Assembly (NCBI GenBank): GCA_050954885.1
Contig: JBPBPI010000032.1
Location: 1-5,722, forward strand
Origin: JBPBPI01 sp050954885
GTDB taxonomy: Bacteria; Pseudomonadota; Alphaproteobacteria; Caedimonadales; Caedimonadaceae
Length of the DNA: 5,722 bases
Reading direction: 5' to 3'
The notes beneath the pieces are model-generated. The model worked only from the letters and a program-made list of their open reading frames with translations, made no database searches and had not been told where the DNA came from. Every line of letters starts with the position of its first letter. Position 1 is the stretch's first letter. Positions 1 through 5,722 of this stretch are shown here, piece by piece. Made by a program: the position numbers and the translations under genes.

Positions 1-855
1 TTCACTCAAAATATCAAAGACAAATCATTACGTCAATCAGCTATAGATGGTGCAACTGATCAGATAAGAACGGCTTTAGAGTCAAAATATATTACGTATC
101 TTGATTTATCAAGATTATCTATTACAGGAAATCATCTTGACAAGCTTTTTGCCAATTTGTGTCAAAATACGACTTTAAAACGTCTTAATTTGTCTTCTAA
201 AAATCAAAGATTTAAGACCTTGCGTAACAGAATAACTTTCTCCAACACATCTGCTCTTTTGAAAGAATTAGTTTTGCATAATACGACCCTCAGACGACTA
301 GACTTGGGAAGAAATCTTCTAACATATGAAGAATCAAAACAATTAGAACAAGAATATAAAGATTTGACTCAATCTCAAAAAATTAAATCTTCCTTATCAA
401 TTATTTTTGAACCAACATTTAAACCAACAGATGAACAAAGAAAATTACTCTCTCTTTCTGAGAAAAAAAGAATATATACGGCTGAAAATCCAAGAAAAAA
501 AGCTTCGAAAAAAGCAAGAATTGTAAACAGCACTCAAGTTTTGGAACAACAGCCTCCATCAGAGATTGTACATAATTATAATAGATTTGCACAAACACCT
601 TTACAACAGCTGCCTTTCTATCAAAATCCTCATAACATAAACTATCATCCAAATTTGCCAGTTCGTTCTTTACCTTCTGAAAATCCTTACTTGGTTTTTT
701 ATGAAATAGACAATACACCTTTAGGTCAAAATCCTATGATACCAAACATAAATCCCTATGAAAATATGAATTCAATGTCTTTCAATGACGAGGCCTTTGA
801 TAATTTTGAAATTAATAAAGTCTTTGGTGAAAAATCTGAAAAACAATATGATTAA
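1..855 (+). CDS. Leucine-rich repeat protein, 5' end outside window (candidate effector)
   Basis: The frame is open from base 1 to the TAA at 853-855, giving 284 residues with no start in view. The TTG at 157 lies inside the repeats and is not a credible start, so the gene begins beyond the left edge. Fragment residues about 29-122 hold three degenerate ribonuclease-inhibitor-like LRR units. Each has the pattern L-x-x-L-D/N-L, and the second and third begin with NTTLK/RRL (codons from 166 and 280). A charged helix-like stretch follows. Residues 163-173 (490-522) read PRKKASKKARI, a basic cluster resembling a nuclear localisation signal. The last ~100 residues are rich in Asn, Pro, Gln and Tyr and probably disordered. 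LRR proteins usually bind other proteins; no enzymatic domain is visible. Base composition is very AT-rich (14 G+C in 60 at 361-420). It faces the gene at 869-1264 across 13 bases. The LRR call is fairly firm; an effector role is inference. Confidence 0.8.
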   Translation, partial: FTQNIKDKSLRQSAIDGATDQIRTALESKYITYLDLSRLSITGNHLDKLFANLCQNTTLKRLNLSSKNQRFKTLRNRITFSNTSALLKELVLHNTTLRRLDLGRNLLTYEESKQLEQEYKDLTQSQKIKSSLSIIFEPTFKPTDEQRKLLSLSEKKRIYTAENPRKKASKKARIVNSTQVLEQQPPSEIVHNYNRFAQTPLQQLPFYQNPHNINYHPNLPVRSLPSENPYLVFYEIDNTPLGQNPMIPNINPYENMNSMSFNDEAFDNFEINKVFGEKSEKQYD

Positions 856-868
856 ATCTTTACAGAAT

Positions 869-1264
869 TTAACATTGAATTATTTTTGATCTTCTAAATT
901 TATCGTTGTAATATTTTTTTACTTTTATAAAAATCTTTGTAAGAAAAGTTACTACAAATAATATGCTAAAAAAAATAAAAAAACTTTTTACTTTTTTTAG
1001 CAATTTTTCTGTATCCGTAATATATTGTTTTAAATTATCAGAGTTTCTAAAATAATTTAGCTTTTCCTTCATTACTGGTGAGATTAAATTACGAGAAGCA
1101 TCTTGATATTTTTCATTTTCTATTATATTCAAAATTTGATCATGATCATTTAAAACGCCGCCGCCGCCAATCATGAAAACAAAAGACAGACTGATAAGTA
1201 TCAAAGAAATAATAAGCGTCATGTTTATGATTTTATGAACACAATTGTTATGTGTTGGTTTCAT
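869..1264 (-). CDS. Small two-helix membrane protein of unknown function
   Basis: I do not recognise this 131-residue product. It has a short N-terminus with two lysines, a hydrophobic segment at about residues 12-32, a GGGG run at 33-36, a polar and charged stretch of about 57 residues, a second hydrophobic segment at about 94-113 rich in Phe, and a Lys/Arg-rich tail. The positive-inside rule suggests both ends are cytoplasmic and the central loop is periplasmic. The first segment could instead act as an uncleaved signal anchor. I chose the ATG at 1264, which has a GAAG about 8 bases upstream; an in-frame TTG at 1279 would add five residues. It starts 25 bases after the lolD stop on the same strand with no terminator between, so read-through from the proS-lolC-lolD cluster is plausible. 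It is much more AT-rich than lolD (12 G+C in 60 at 1081-1140), which suggests accessory origin or relaxed constraint. Confidence 0.55.
   Translation of the reverse strand: MKPTHNNCVHKIINMTLIISLILISLSFVFMIGGGGVLNDHDQILNIIENEKYQDASRNLISPVMKEKLNYFRNSDNLKQYITDTEKLLKKVKSFFIFFSILFVVTFLTKIFIKVKKYYNDKFRRSKIIQC
965..1001. repeat. Near-perfect A/T inverted repeat inside the membrane protein gene
   Basis: Bases 965-974 (GCTAAAAAAA) pair exactly with 992-1001 (TTTTTTTAGC). After one mismatch (975/991), 976-981 pair with 985-990, leaving a three-base loop. The 17-position stem has only two G-C pairs. It lies within the coding frame, where it encodes the Lys-rich and Phe-rich turn into the second membrane helix, so codon bias may explain it. 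It could fold in RNA of either strand, but it is GC-poor for an intrinsic terminator. Confidence 0.6.
1156..1168. repeat. Short CGC-phase triplet repeat
   Basis: The 13 bases 1156-1168 are a perfect period-3 tract (CGCCGCCGCCGCC). On the minus strand they encode four consecutive glycines just after the first membrane helix of the small membrane protein. Such a pure G+C tract stands out in a gene that is otherwise extremely AT-rich. Gain or loss of a unit would change the glycine count without shifting the frame. Confidence 0.7.
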
Positions 1265-1289
1265 TGCTGTATACTTCAAATTAAATTTT

Positions 1290-1970
1290 CTATTTTAATT
1301 TTCCCTGATGAAGCGTCAAAATCCGATCCATTTTGCCTGCAAGCTCAAGATTATGAGTGGCAATTAAGGCAGCCATTTGAGATTCTTTAACCAAGTTTTT
1401 TAGTTCATCAAAAACTTGTTGGGCTGTCTCTTCATCTAAATTTCCGGTGGGTTCATCGGCAATTAAAAGCGCAGGTTTATTGGCAAGTGCACGCAGAATT
1501 GCCACCCGCTGTTGCTCGCCCCCCGATAATTTTGATGGCCGGTGACTGGAGCGCGTGTCCAAAGACAAACTTTTCAGTAAAATTTCAGCACGACCATAAG
1601 CATCGGCAAGGGGCACCCCGTTGATCATCTGCGGCAAAGCAATATTCTCTAGGGCACTAAATTCAGGTAGTAAATGATGAAATTGATAGACATATCCCAC
1701 TTTTTGACGACGTAGGGCGGTCCGACTTTGATCATTCATGTGACCACAGTTTTGATTTTGAATAATGACTTCACCGCTTGAAGGCCGTTCAAGCAAACCG
1801 GCAATTTGAAGTAAGGTTGATTTCCCTGAACCCGATGGACCCACGAGTGCCACAATCTCTCCCTGTTTAAGATCAAAATTAATGTCCTTTAAAACATCAA
1901 GGACAATCTCTCCTTGGCGAAAAGTTCTTTTTAAATGTTGAATTTTTAAAACAGAATTCATGTCATTCAT
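1290..1970 (-). CDS. lolD: LolD, lipoprotein-releasing ABC transporter ATPase
   Basis: This 226-residue protein is the cytoplasmic ATPase of the Lol machine, which uses ATP to extract outer-membrane lipoproteins from the inner membrane and pass them to LolA. All ABC motifs are intact: Walker A GPSGSGKST (44-52), Q-loop Gln96 in the YQFHHLLPEF segment, signature LSGGEQQRV (148-156), Walker B LLIADEP with Glu173, D-loop GNLD (176-179) and the H-loop His206. The Q-loop and ADEPTGNLD motifs are typical of the LolD/MacB/FtsE branch, and the adjacent lolC-type permease separates it from MacB and FtsE. Length is normal for LolD. The ATG at 1970 overlaps the end of lolC by 8 bases and has a GAGG nine bases upstream inside the lolC tail, indicating translational coupling. 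A second in-frame ATG at 1961 is possible but less well placed. Confidence 0.95.
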   Translation of the reverse strand: MNDMNSVLKIQHLKRTFRQGEIVLDVLKDINFDLKQGEIVALVGPSGSGKSTLLQIAGLLERPSSGEVIIQNQNCGHMNDQSRTALRRQKVGYVYQFHHLLPEFSALENIALPQMINGVPLADAYGRAEILLKSLSLDTRSSHRPSKLSGGEQQRVAILRALANKPALLIADEPTGNLDEETAQQVFDELKNLVKESQMAALIATHNLELAGKMDRILTLHQGKLK

Positions 1971-3210
1971 AACGCAGCGCCTCGATCGGATCTAGTTTTG
2001 CTGCTCGCCAAGCAGGATAAAGGGAAGCCAAAAATACCAATATAAAAGCCATGACAATCACGGCACCCACCTCAAAAGAATCAAGTTTTGCCGGCAATTT
2101 GGTTAAGAAATAAATTTCAGGGCTGAACAGATTGGTGCCCGAAAGTCTTTCAACGAATTGACGTATAGATTCAATATTTAAGGCAAAAAGAATACCCAAC
2201 ACACTGCCGGCTAAAATACCTGTGACCCCAATAATTGATCCTGTGACAAAAAATATCGCCATAATCATGCCTTGTGTGGCACCCATGGTGCGTAGAATGG
2301 CGATGTCTTGCACCTTATCTTTCACCAACATAATCAAGCTTGAGACGATATTAAAAGAAGCCACGATAATGATCAGCGTTAAAATGGTGAACATGACATT
2401 TCGTTCAACTTCCACCGCCACGGCAAACTTTTCATTGGCTTTTTGCCAATCAATCATCCGCACTTTACCCTCTAAAGTATTAAAAATTTCTTTCATGCTT
2501 TTTTGTATTTTTTGAGGATCTTTCACAAAAATTTCAATGCCTGAAACCGCATCCGGCAAGCGGTAAAATTTTTGGGCCGATTCAAGAGGAATAAAGGCGA
2601 CATTGGAATCGTAATCTTTCATGCCCACATCAAAAATACCAGCAACTATGAATTTGCGCATCCGCGGCACCATCCCAAATGCAGTGGCGTTACCTTCAGG
2701 GGCTGCCAAGGTGATACTATCGCCCGGCATAACACCTAATTTTTGAGCCAGAGACTTGCCGATTACAATGGCGTTAGGTTGGGTAAATTTATCCAATGAT
2801 CCTATGACAATGTGATTTGAAATCAACTCGCGTTTTTGCAAATTCTCAAGTGTAATACCATGGACTAAAACACCCATGACAACACCTTGTTGCATGATCA
2901 CAGATTGAGCTTCGATCACAGGGGTGACACTGACAACACTTTCAATAGCTCGGATCTTGTCTGCTTTGGCTTCATAATCAGTCAGCCCTTGAGATGTCAT
3001 ACCCGTGACCGCAATGTGTCCGTTAAAACCTAAAATTCGGGCAAACAAATCTTCCCGAAACCCATTCATTACCGCCATGACGATAATTAATGTGGCCACG
3101 CCTAACATAATACCCAGGAATGAAAAACCCGCAATGACCGAGACAAAGCCCTCTTTCTGACTGGGTTTTAGATAACGAAAGGCGACTTTGCGAATGAGAG
3201 CTACAGACAT
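1963..3210 (-). CDS. lolC: LolC/LolE-family lipoprotein-releasing permease
   Basis: This 415-residue inner-membrane permease pairs with LolD to release lipoproteins to LolA. The order is: a short N-terminus with FRYLKP; a first transmembrane helix at about 24-48 within the family block that continues to MNGFR; a large periplasmic MacB-type domain at about 50-268; then three helices at about 273-297, 315-346 and 379-400 forming the FtsX-like domain. The segment VKDKVQDIAILRTMGAT (296-312) is the coupling region that contacts the ATPase, and the protein ends in the family tail YPAWRAAKLDPIEALRYE. Residues about 168-187 align by eye with the hook of E. coli LolC that captures LolA, which favours LolC over LolE. 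Only one permease gene is present, so a homodimeric or LolF-like complex is possible. Its ATG overlaps the proS end by 10 bases. No strong Shine-Dalgarno is seen, so translation probably depends on coupling. Confidence 0.93.
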   Translation of the reverse strand: MSVALIRKVAFRYLKPSQKEGFVSVIAGFSFLGIMLGVATLIIVMAVMNGFREDLFARILGFNGHIAVTGMTSQGLTDYEAKADKIRAIESVVSVTPVIEAQSVIMQQGVVMGVLVHGITLENLQKRELISNHIVIGSLDKFTQPNAIVIGKSLAQKLGVMPGDSITLAAPEGNATAFGMVPRMRKFIVAGIFDVGMKDYDSNVAFIPLESAQKFYRLPDAVSGIEIFVKDPQKIQKSMKEIFNTLEGKVRMIDWQKANEKFAVAVEVERNVMFTILTLIIIVASFNIVSSLIMLVKDKVQDIAILRTMGATQGMIMAIFFVTGSIIGVTGILAGSVLGILFALNIESIRQFVERLSGTNLFSPEIYFLTKLPAKLDSFEVGAVIVMAFILVFLASLYPAWRAAKLDPIEALRYE

Positions 3211-4508
3211 TGAGAAGACGCTTTTTTCAAATGTTGAACCAAATCACTGTAATGTATTTCTTGTACTTCGCCCGTTACCCGGTACTTAACCTCAACATGT
3301 CCCGATTCGAGGGTGCGATTGCCCGCACGGACTTGCCAAGGAAGTCCAATCAAATCCATAGTAGCAAACTTGGCCCCTGCCCGGTCTTGAGAATCATCAT
3401 ATAAAACCTCGATGTTTTGACCTTGTAAGGTTTGATAAATATCATCACAAATTTTTGTTGATTGTGCATCACTGGCTTTTAAATTCAATAAACCCACCTG
3501 AAAAGGAGCCACCGATTCTGGCCAGATAATGCCGGCCTCATCATGATTGGCCTCAATCAAAGCACCGACCAAGCGAGAGACACCGATGCCATAACTGCCC
3601 ATATGAATGGGGACAGATTCACCTTCTTTGCCCACAACATTTGCTTTAAAAATATCTGAATATTTAGTGGCAAAATAGAAAATATGACCAACTTCAATGC
3701 CCCGCGCTGTTTTCAATTGATCTTCAGGGATTGGACATTTGGACGGATCATGAAGTCCCTCTTCCGCCGCATACAGACTCATTAAACGGTCCACGTCAAC
3801 ATTGCCCTTTTGTCTCACAACATCGTCCAAGGCTTGATCGTAATAAATCAAGCTTTCACCGGTTGACGCCAATACTTGAAATTCTTGACTCAAATCACCA
3901 CCAATGGGTCCAGAATCGGCTTTAACAGGAATGGCTGTGAGTCCCATACGCGAAAAAGTTTTGACATAAGCTTCTAACATTTTACGGTAAGAACGTAACG
4001 CTCCCTCGTAATCCAAATCAAAACTATAGCAATCTTTCATCAAAAATTCGCGGCCGCGCATAACGCCAAATCTTGGTCGAATTTCATCCCGAAATTTCCA
4101 TTGGATTTGATACAACATATGAGGCAAATCACGGTAACTTTTGATACATTTTTGTCCAATCTCTGTCATCAATTCTTCAGCTGTTGGCGTGTATAACATA
4201 TCCCGATCATGACGATCACGAAAGCGCAACATTTCTTGACCATAGGCGTCATATCGACCACTTTCTTTCCACAAATCAGCCGATTGAATGGTGGGCATAA
4301 TAATTTCTTGGGCACCAGCACGATCTTGCTCTTCTCGGACAATTTGCTCGATTTTACGCAGCACTCGATTGCCCAAAGGAAGCCAAGAATAAATCCCGGC
4401 ACTGGCTTGAGAAATCATACCAGCCCGCAGCATCAAACGATGAGATACAATGTGAGCTTCAGTTGGATTTTCTTTTAAAATAGGTAAAAAAAACTGGGAG
4501 AGCCTCAT
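3201..4508 (-). CDS. proS: Prolyl-tRNA synthetase, short alphaproteobacterial form
   Basis: This cytoplasmic class II synthetase attaches proline to tRNA-Pro. At 435 residues it is well short of the ~570-residue E. coli type. Motif 1 spans about 29-72 and ends in the conserved proline of EIIMP. The TPTAEE element (107-112) helps bind the substrates. Motif 2 runs from FRDEIRPRFG (139-148) to the RGREFLMKDCYSFD block (151-164). Motif 3 is GSYGIGVSRLVGALIE (304-319). The anticodon-binding domain covers about 335-430. Between motifs 2 and 3 only a short linker (about 222-268) stands where the ~180-residue editing insertion sits in other bacteria. The ATG at 4508 is preceded by a weak GAAAG. The gene heads the leftward cluster and its TAG lies inside the start of lolC. 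Confidence 0.95.
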   Translation of the reverse strand: MRLSQFFLPILKENPTEAHIVSHRLMLRAGMISQASAGIYSWLPLGNRVLRKIEQIVREEQDRAGAQEIIMPTIQSADLWKESGRYDAYGQEMLRFRDRHDRDMLYTPTAEELMTEIGQKCIKSYRDLPHMLYQIQWKFRDEIRPRFGVMRGREFLMKDCYSFDLDYEGALRSYRKMLEAYVKTFSRMGLTAIPVKADSGPIGGDLSQEFQVLASTGESLIYYDQALDDVVRQKGNVDVDRLMSLYAAEEGLHDPSKCPIPEDQLKTARGIEVGHIFYFATKYSDIFKANVVGKEGESVPIHMGSYGIGVSRLVGALIEANHDEAGIIWPESVAPFQVGLLNLKASDAQSTKICDDIYQTLQGQNIEVLYDDSQDRAGAKFATMDLIGLPWQVRAGNRTLESGHVEVKYRVTGEVQEIHYSDLVQHLKKASSQCL

Positions 4509-4542
4509 CGCGATTCTTTCATGGTTTGTCTAAATGAGAGGG

Positions 4543-4571
4543 ATTCTGGCAGATTTTCACAAGGTGTGCAA
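4543..4571 (-). promoter_or_regulatory. Possible sigma-70-like promoter for proS-lolC-lolD
   Basis: On the minus strand a TTGCAC (4571-4566) stands 17 bases before CAGAAT (4548-4543), about 35 bases upstream of the proS ATG. Spacing fits a sigma-70 promoter, but the hexamers match the consensus only at 3 and 4 of 6 positions. A promoter is expected here because proS and the SRAP gene diverge. Confidence 0.25.
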
Positions 4572-4586
4572 TTTTTAATCTTCTTT

Positions 4587-4618
4587 TTGCTGTGATTTTT
4601 CTGAAAAATAATTAAAAT
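4587..4618 (+). promoter_or_regulatory. Possible promoter for the SRAP gene
   Basis: This AT-rich stretch contains TTGCTG (4587-4592) and, downstream, TAATTA (4609-4614, 16-base spacing) overlapping TAAAAT (4613-4618, 20-base spacing). The better -10-like hexamer has the poorer spacing, so the exact elements are uncertain. It ends 38 bases before the ATG at 4657. If transcription starts here, the upstream in-frame ATG at 4624 would lie at or near the RNA 5' end, which favours the downstream start. Confidence 0.25.
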
Positions 4619-4656
4619 AGAAGATGTTAGCGTTAAAACTTATGGATCATAGAGTC

Positions 4657-5403
4657 ATGTGCGGTCGTTTTACCCTTCTTGTGTCGTCAGATCAACTTTC
4701 AAAAACCTTTGGTGTAGATATTAAAGGCTTTGATCAGCCCCATTATAATATTGCGCCGTCTCAAAAAATGCCGATCATTTATTATGATGAAGAAAGTGAA
4801 CGTCGTGAAGCACCATTGGCTGAATGGGGTTTGGTGCCGGCGTGGGCGAAAGAACCCACGGCACAAACGTCACGTTTCATTAATGCCCGTGCCGAAACCG
4901 TGTTAGAAAAACCTTCTTTTAAAAAACCATTTCTCACCCAAAGATGTCTGATTCCGGCATCCGGATTTTATGAATGGAAACCGGTCCAAGAGCCGAAGAC
5001 ACCTAAGAAACCTTATTATTTTTACCCCTCAACGCAAGATTTATTTTGTTTTGCAGGCCTTTGGGAGATGACAAATTTTAAAGAACGTCAACAAATATTG
5101 CTGACCTTTACCATTATCACGACTGAAGCCAATCAACTAATGTCACCTTATCATCATCGCATGCCGGTGATTTTATCGCCTGATCATTACGCTTCTTGGT
5201 TAGGCGAACAAGAAACGTCAGAGTCATTTCTACAAGATCTTTTAAAGCCTTGTGACGATAATTTTTTAACCTGCCATCCGGTCAGCCGCGCCGTTAATAA
5301 ACCTCATTACAACACACCGGATTGTATTGAACCTTATGAAGAACCTGAGATTGAAAAAACAAATGGTTCCGAGGACGGCTTTCTTTCAAAAGAGCAATCA
5401 TGA
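4657..5403 (+). CDS. SRAP-family abasic-site DNA-protein crosslinking protein (YedK/HMCES-like)
   Basis: This 248-residue protein belongs to the SOS response-associated peptidase family. YedK and HMCES bind abasic sites in single-stranded DNA and form a thiazolidine crosslink through Cys2, shielding the lesion. Removal of Met1 must expose that cysteine, so I place the start at the ATG at 4657 (MCGRF). An in-frame ATG at 4624 would add 11 residues and bury the cysteine. The full active set is present: Cys2, Asn76 in FINARAET, Glu106 in SGFYEW and His167 in HHRMP. NIAPSQ (31-36), EWGLVPAWA (56-64) and the late PVSRAVNKP block (208-216) are also family hallmarks. The last ~20 residues are polar and not conserved. 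The gene diverges from proS; the Shine-Dalgarno is weak (GGA about 10 bases upstream). No SOS box was recognised. The last 110 bases overlap a doubtful antisense frame. Confidence 0.95.
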   Translation: MCGRFTLLVSSDQLSKTFGVDIKGFDQPHYNIAPSQKMPIIYYDEESERREAPLAEWGLVPAWAKEPTAQTSRFINARAETVLEKPSFKKPFLTQRCLIPASGFYEWKPVQEPKTPKKPYYFYPSTQDLFCFAGLWEMTNFKERQQILLTFTIITTEANQLMSPYHHRMPVILSPDHYASWLGEQETSESFLQDLLKPCDDNFLTCHPVSRAVNKPHYNTPDCIEPYEEPEIEKTNGSEDGFLSKEQS

Positions 5404-5695
5404 TTTCAGGAATTTCAGCGGTTTTTTGATAAATTTTTATTTTATTGTTGATTCGTTTAATTTGAAATTCTAGATAAATAAGTTGAGCTTTATAACTTAA
5501 ATTAACAATTTGATTTGGCCATAAATAATAAATAAGATCTCTATGTAATTGTGTCTCGAACAAAACATCTTTTAACGTAATCTCATTGTGCCAAGAATTT
5601 TGATGTAGTTCATCAAGTAAGTTACTATCATAACCCGAGTTATGTTTAAGAGGCGTGTAAAAAAGTTTAAAGTATTGAAAACATTGGAGTATCAT
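5294..5695 (-). CDS. Doubtful AT-rich hypothetical frame overlapping the SRAP 3' end
   Basis: This frame would encode 133 residues from the ATG at 5695; an in-frame TGA 15 bases upstream of that ATG means it does not extend past the window edge. Residues 1-97 come from the otherwise empty region 5404-5695, and residues 98-133 are read antisense to the SRAP gene. I recognise no family. The unshared part is rich in Leu, Ile, Tyr, Asn and Lys and looks largely helical (about 40-105). It has no clear transmembrane helix or signal peptide. There is no good Shine-Dalgarno; the nearest GAG is too far upstream. It could be a real small gene, the remnant of one whose original end was lost next to the SRAP gene, or a chance frame in AT-rich DNA. 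Apart from this frame, nothing else was found in 5404-5722. Confidence 0.3.
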   Translation of the reverse strand: MILQCFQYFKLFYTPLKHNSGYDSNLLDELHQNSWHNEITLKDVLFETQLHRDLIYYLWPNQIVNLSYKAQLIYLEFQIKRINNKIKIYQKTAEIPEIMIALLKESRPRNHLFFQSQVLHKVQYNPVCCNEVY

Positions 5696-5722
5696 TTTGG
5701 GTATTAAATCTCAAAAAGGATA

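Noticed and set aside
157..159. TTG as the start of the LRR gene.
   Set aside because: The frame is open upstream to base 1 and the codons before it encode an LRR unit, so the gene begins outside the window.
419..718. Minus-strand open frame of 99 codons opposite the LRR gene.
   Set aside because: It is the antisense of a well-supported coding frame in AT-rich DNA and shows no recognisable motif.
2222..2515. Plus-strand open frame of 97 codons inside the lolC gene.
   Set aside because: It is the reverse complement of conserved permease helices; its hydrophobic look is inherited from them.
4169..4478. Two overlapping open frames (4169-4402 minus, 4209-4478 plus) within the 5' part of proS.
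   Set aside because: Both are shadows of the intact proS frame, which has all class II motifs.
4505..4522. Five-codon minus-strand frame (MKESR) whose TGA overlaps the proS ATG as ATGA, resembling a leader peptide.
   Set aside because: It has no proline codons, no clear ribosome site of its own and no attenuator-like hairpin nearby; an ATG this close to a start is expected by chance.
5404..5460. Possible intrinsic terminator after the SRAP gene (GCGG followed by six T at 5418-5427).
   Set aside because: There is no matching upstream arm to form a stem; only a direct repeat of ATTTCAG is present.
5711..5722. AAAAAGGA at the right edge, resembling a ribosome binding site for a rightward gene.
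   Set aside because: The start codon and coding frame would lie outside the window, and no convincing promoter precedes it.

Overview
The window looks like chromosomal DNA of an AT-rich alphaproteobacterium. The most likely source is a host-associated or intracellular lineage of the Holosporales, Paracaedibacter or Rickettsiales kind. Three things point there. The prolyl-tRNA synthetase is the short alphaproteobacterial form (435 aa). It is followed directly by the lipoprotein-export genes lolC and lolD, an order I recall from alphaproteobacterial genomes. The flanks hold very AT-rich genes, including one that encodes a protein with ribonuclease-inhibitor-type leucine-rich repeats (LRRs). The taxonomic placement is an inference.

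Layout, left to right. Positions 1-855 (+) are the 3' part of an LRR protein gene that enters from beyond the left edge. Its product ends in a basic, nuclear-localisation-like cluster and a long Asn/Pro/Gln-rich tail. Thirteen bases further on, pointing the other way, is a small two-helix membrane protein gene (869-1264, -). It lies 25 bases downstream of lolD on the same strand. Positions 1290-4508 (-) are a tight, overlapping cluster, transcribed right to left: proS, lolC-type permease, lolD. Positions 4509-4656 are a divergent intergenic region that should hold promoters for proS and for the gene to its right. Positions 4657-5403 (+) encode an SRAP-family protein (YedK/HMCES) with a complete catalytic set; its real start is the ATG at 4657, which puts the catalytic cysteine at position 2. 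Positions 5294-5695 (-) are a weakly supported AT-rich reading frame that overlaps the SRAP 3' end in antisense.

The core genes cover three jobs. ProS charges tRNA-Pro. LolC and LolD form the inner-membrane ABC machine that hands mature lipoproteins to LolA. The SRAP protein shields abasic sites in single-stranded DNA. The ProS is too short to contain the usual editing insertion, so proofreading of Ala-tRNA-Pro would have to come from a separate protein.

I see no mobile element, CRISPR array, tRNA, rRNA or convincing intrinsic terminator. The most interesting locus is the LRR protein with the basic cluster, a candidate host-directed effector. Nothing here amounts to a demonstrable new multi-gene system.
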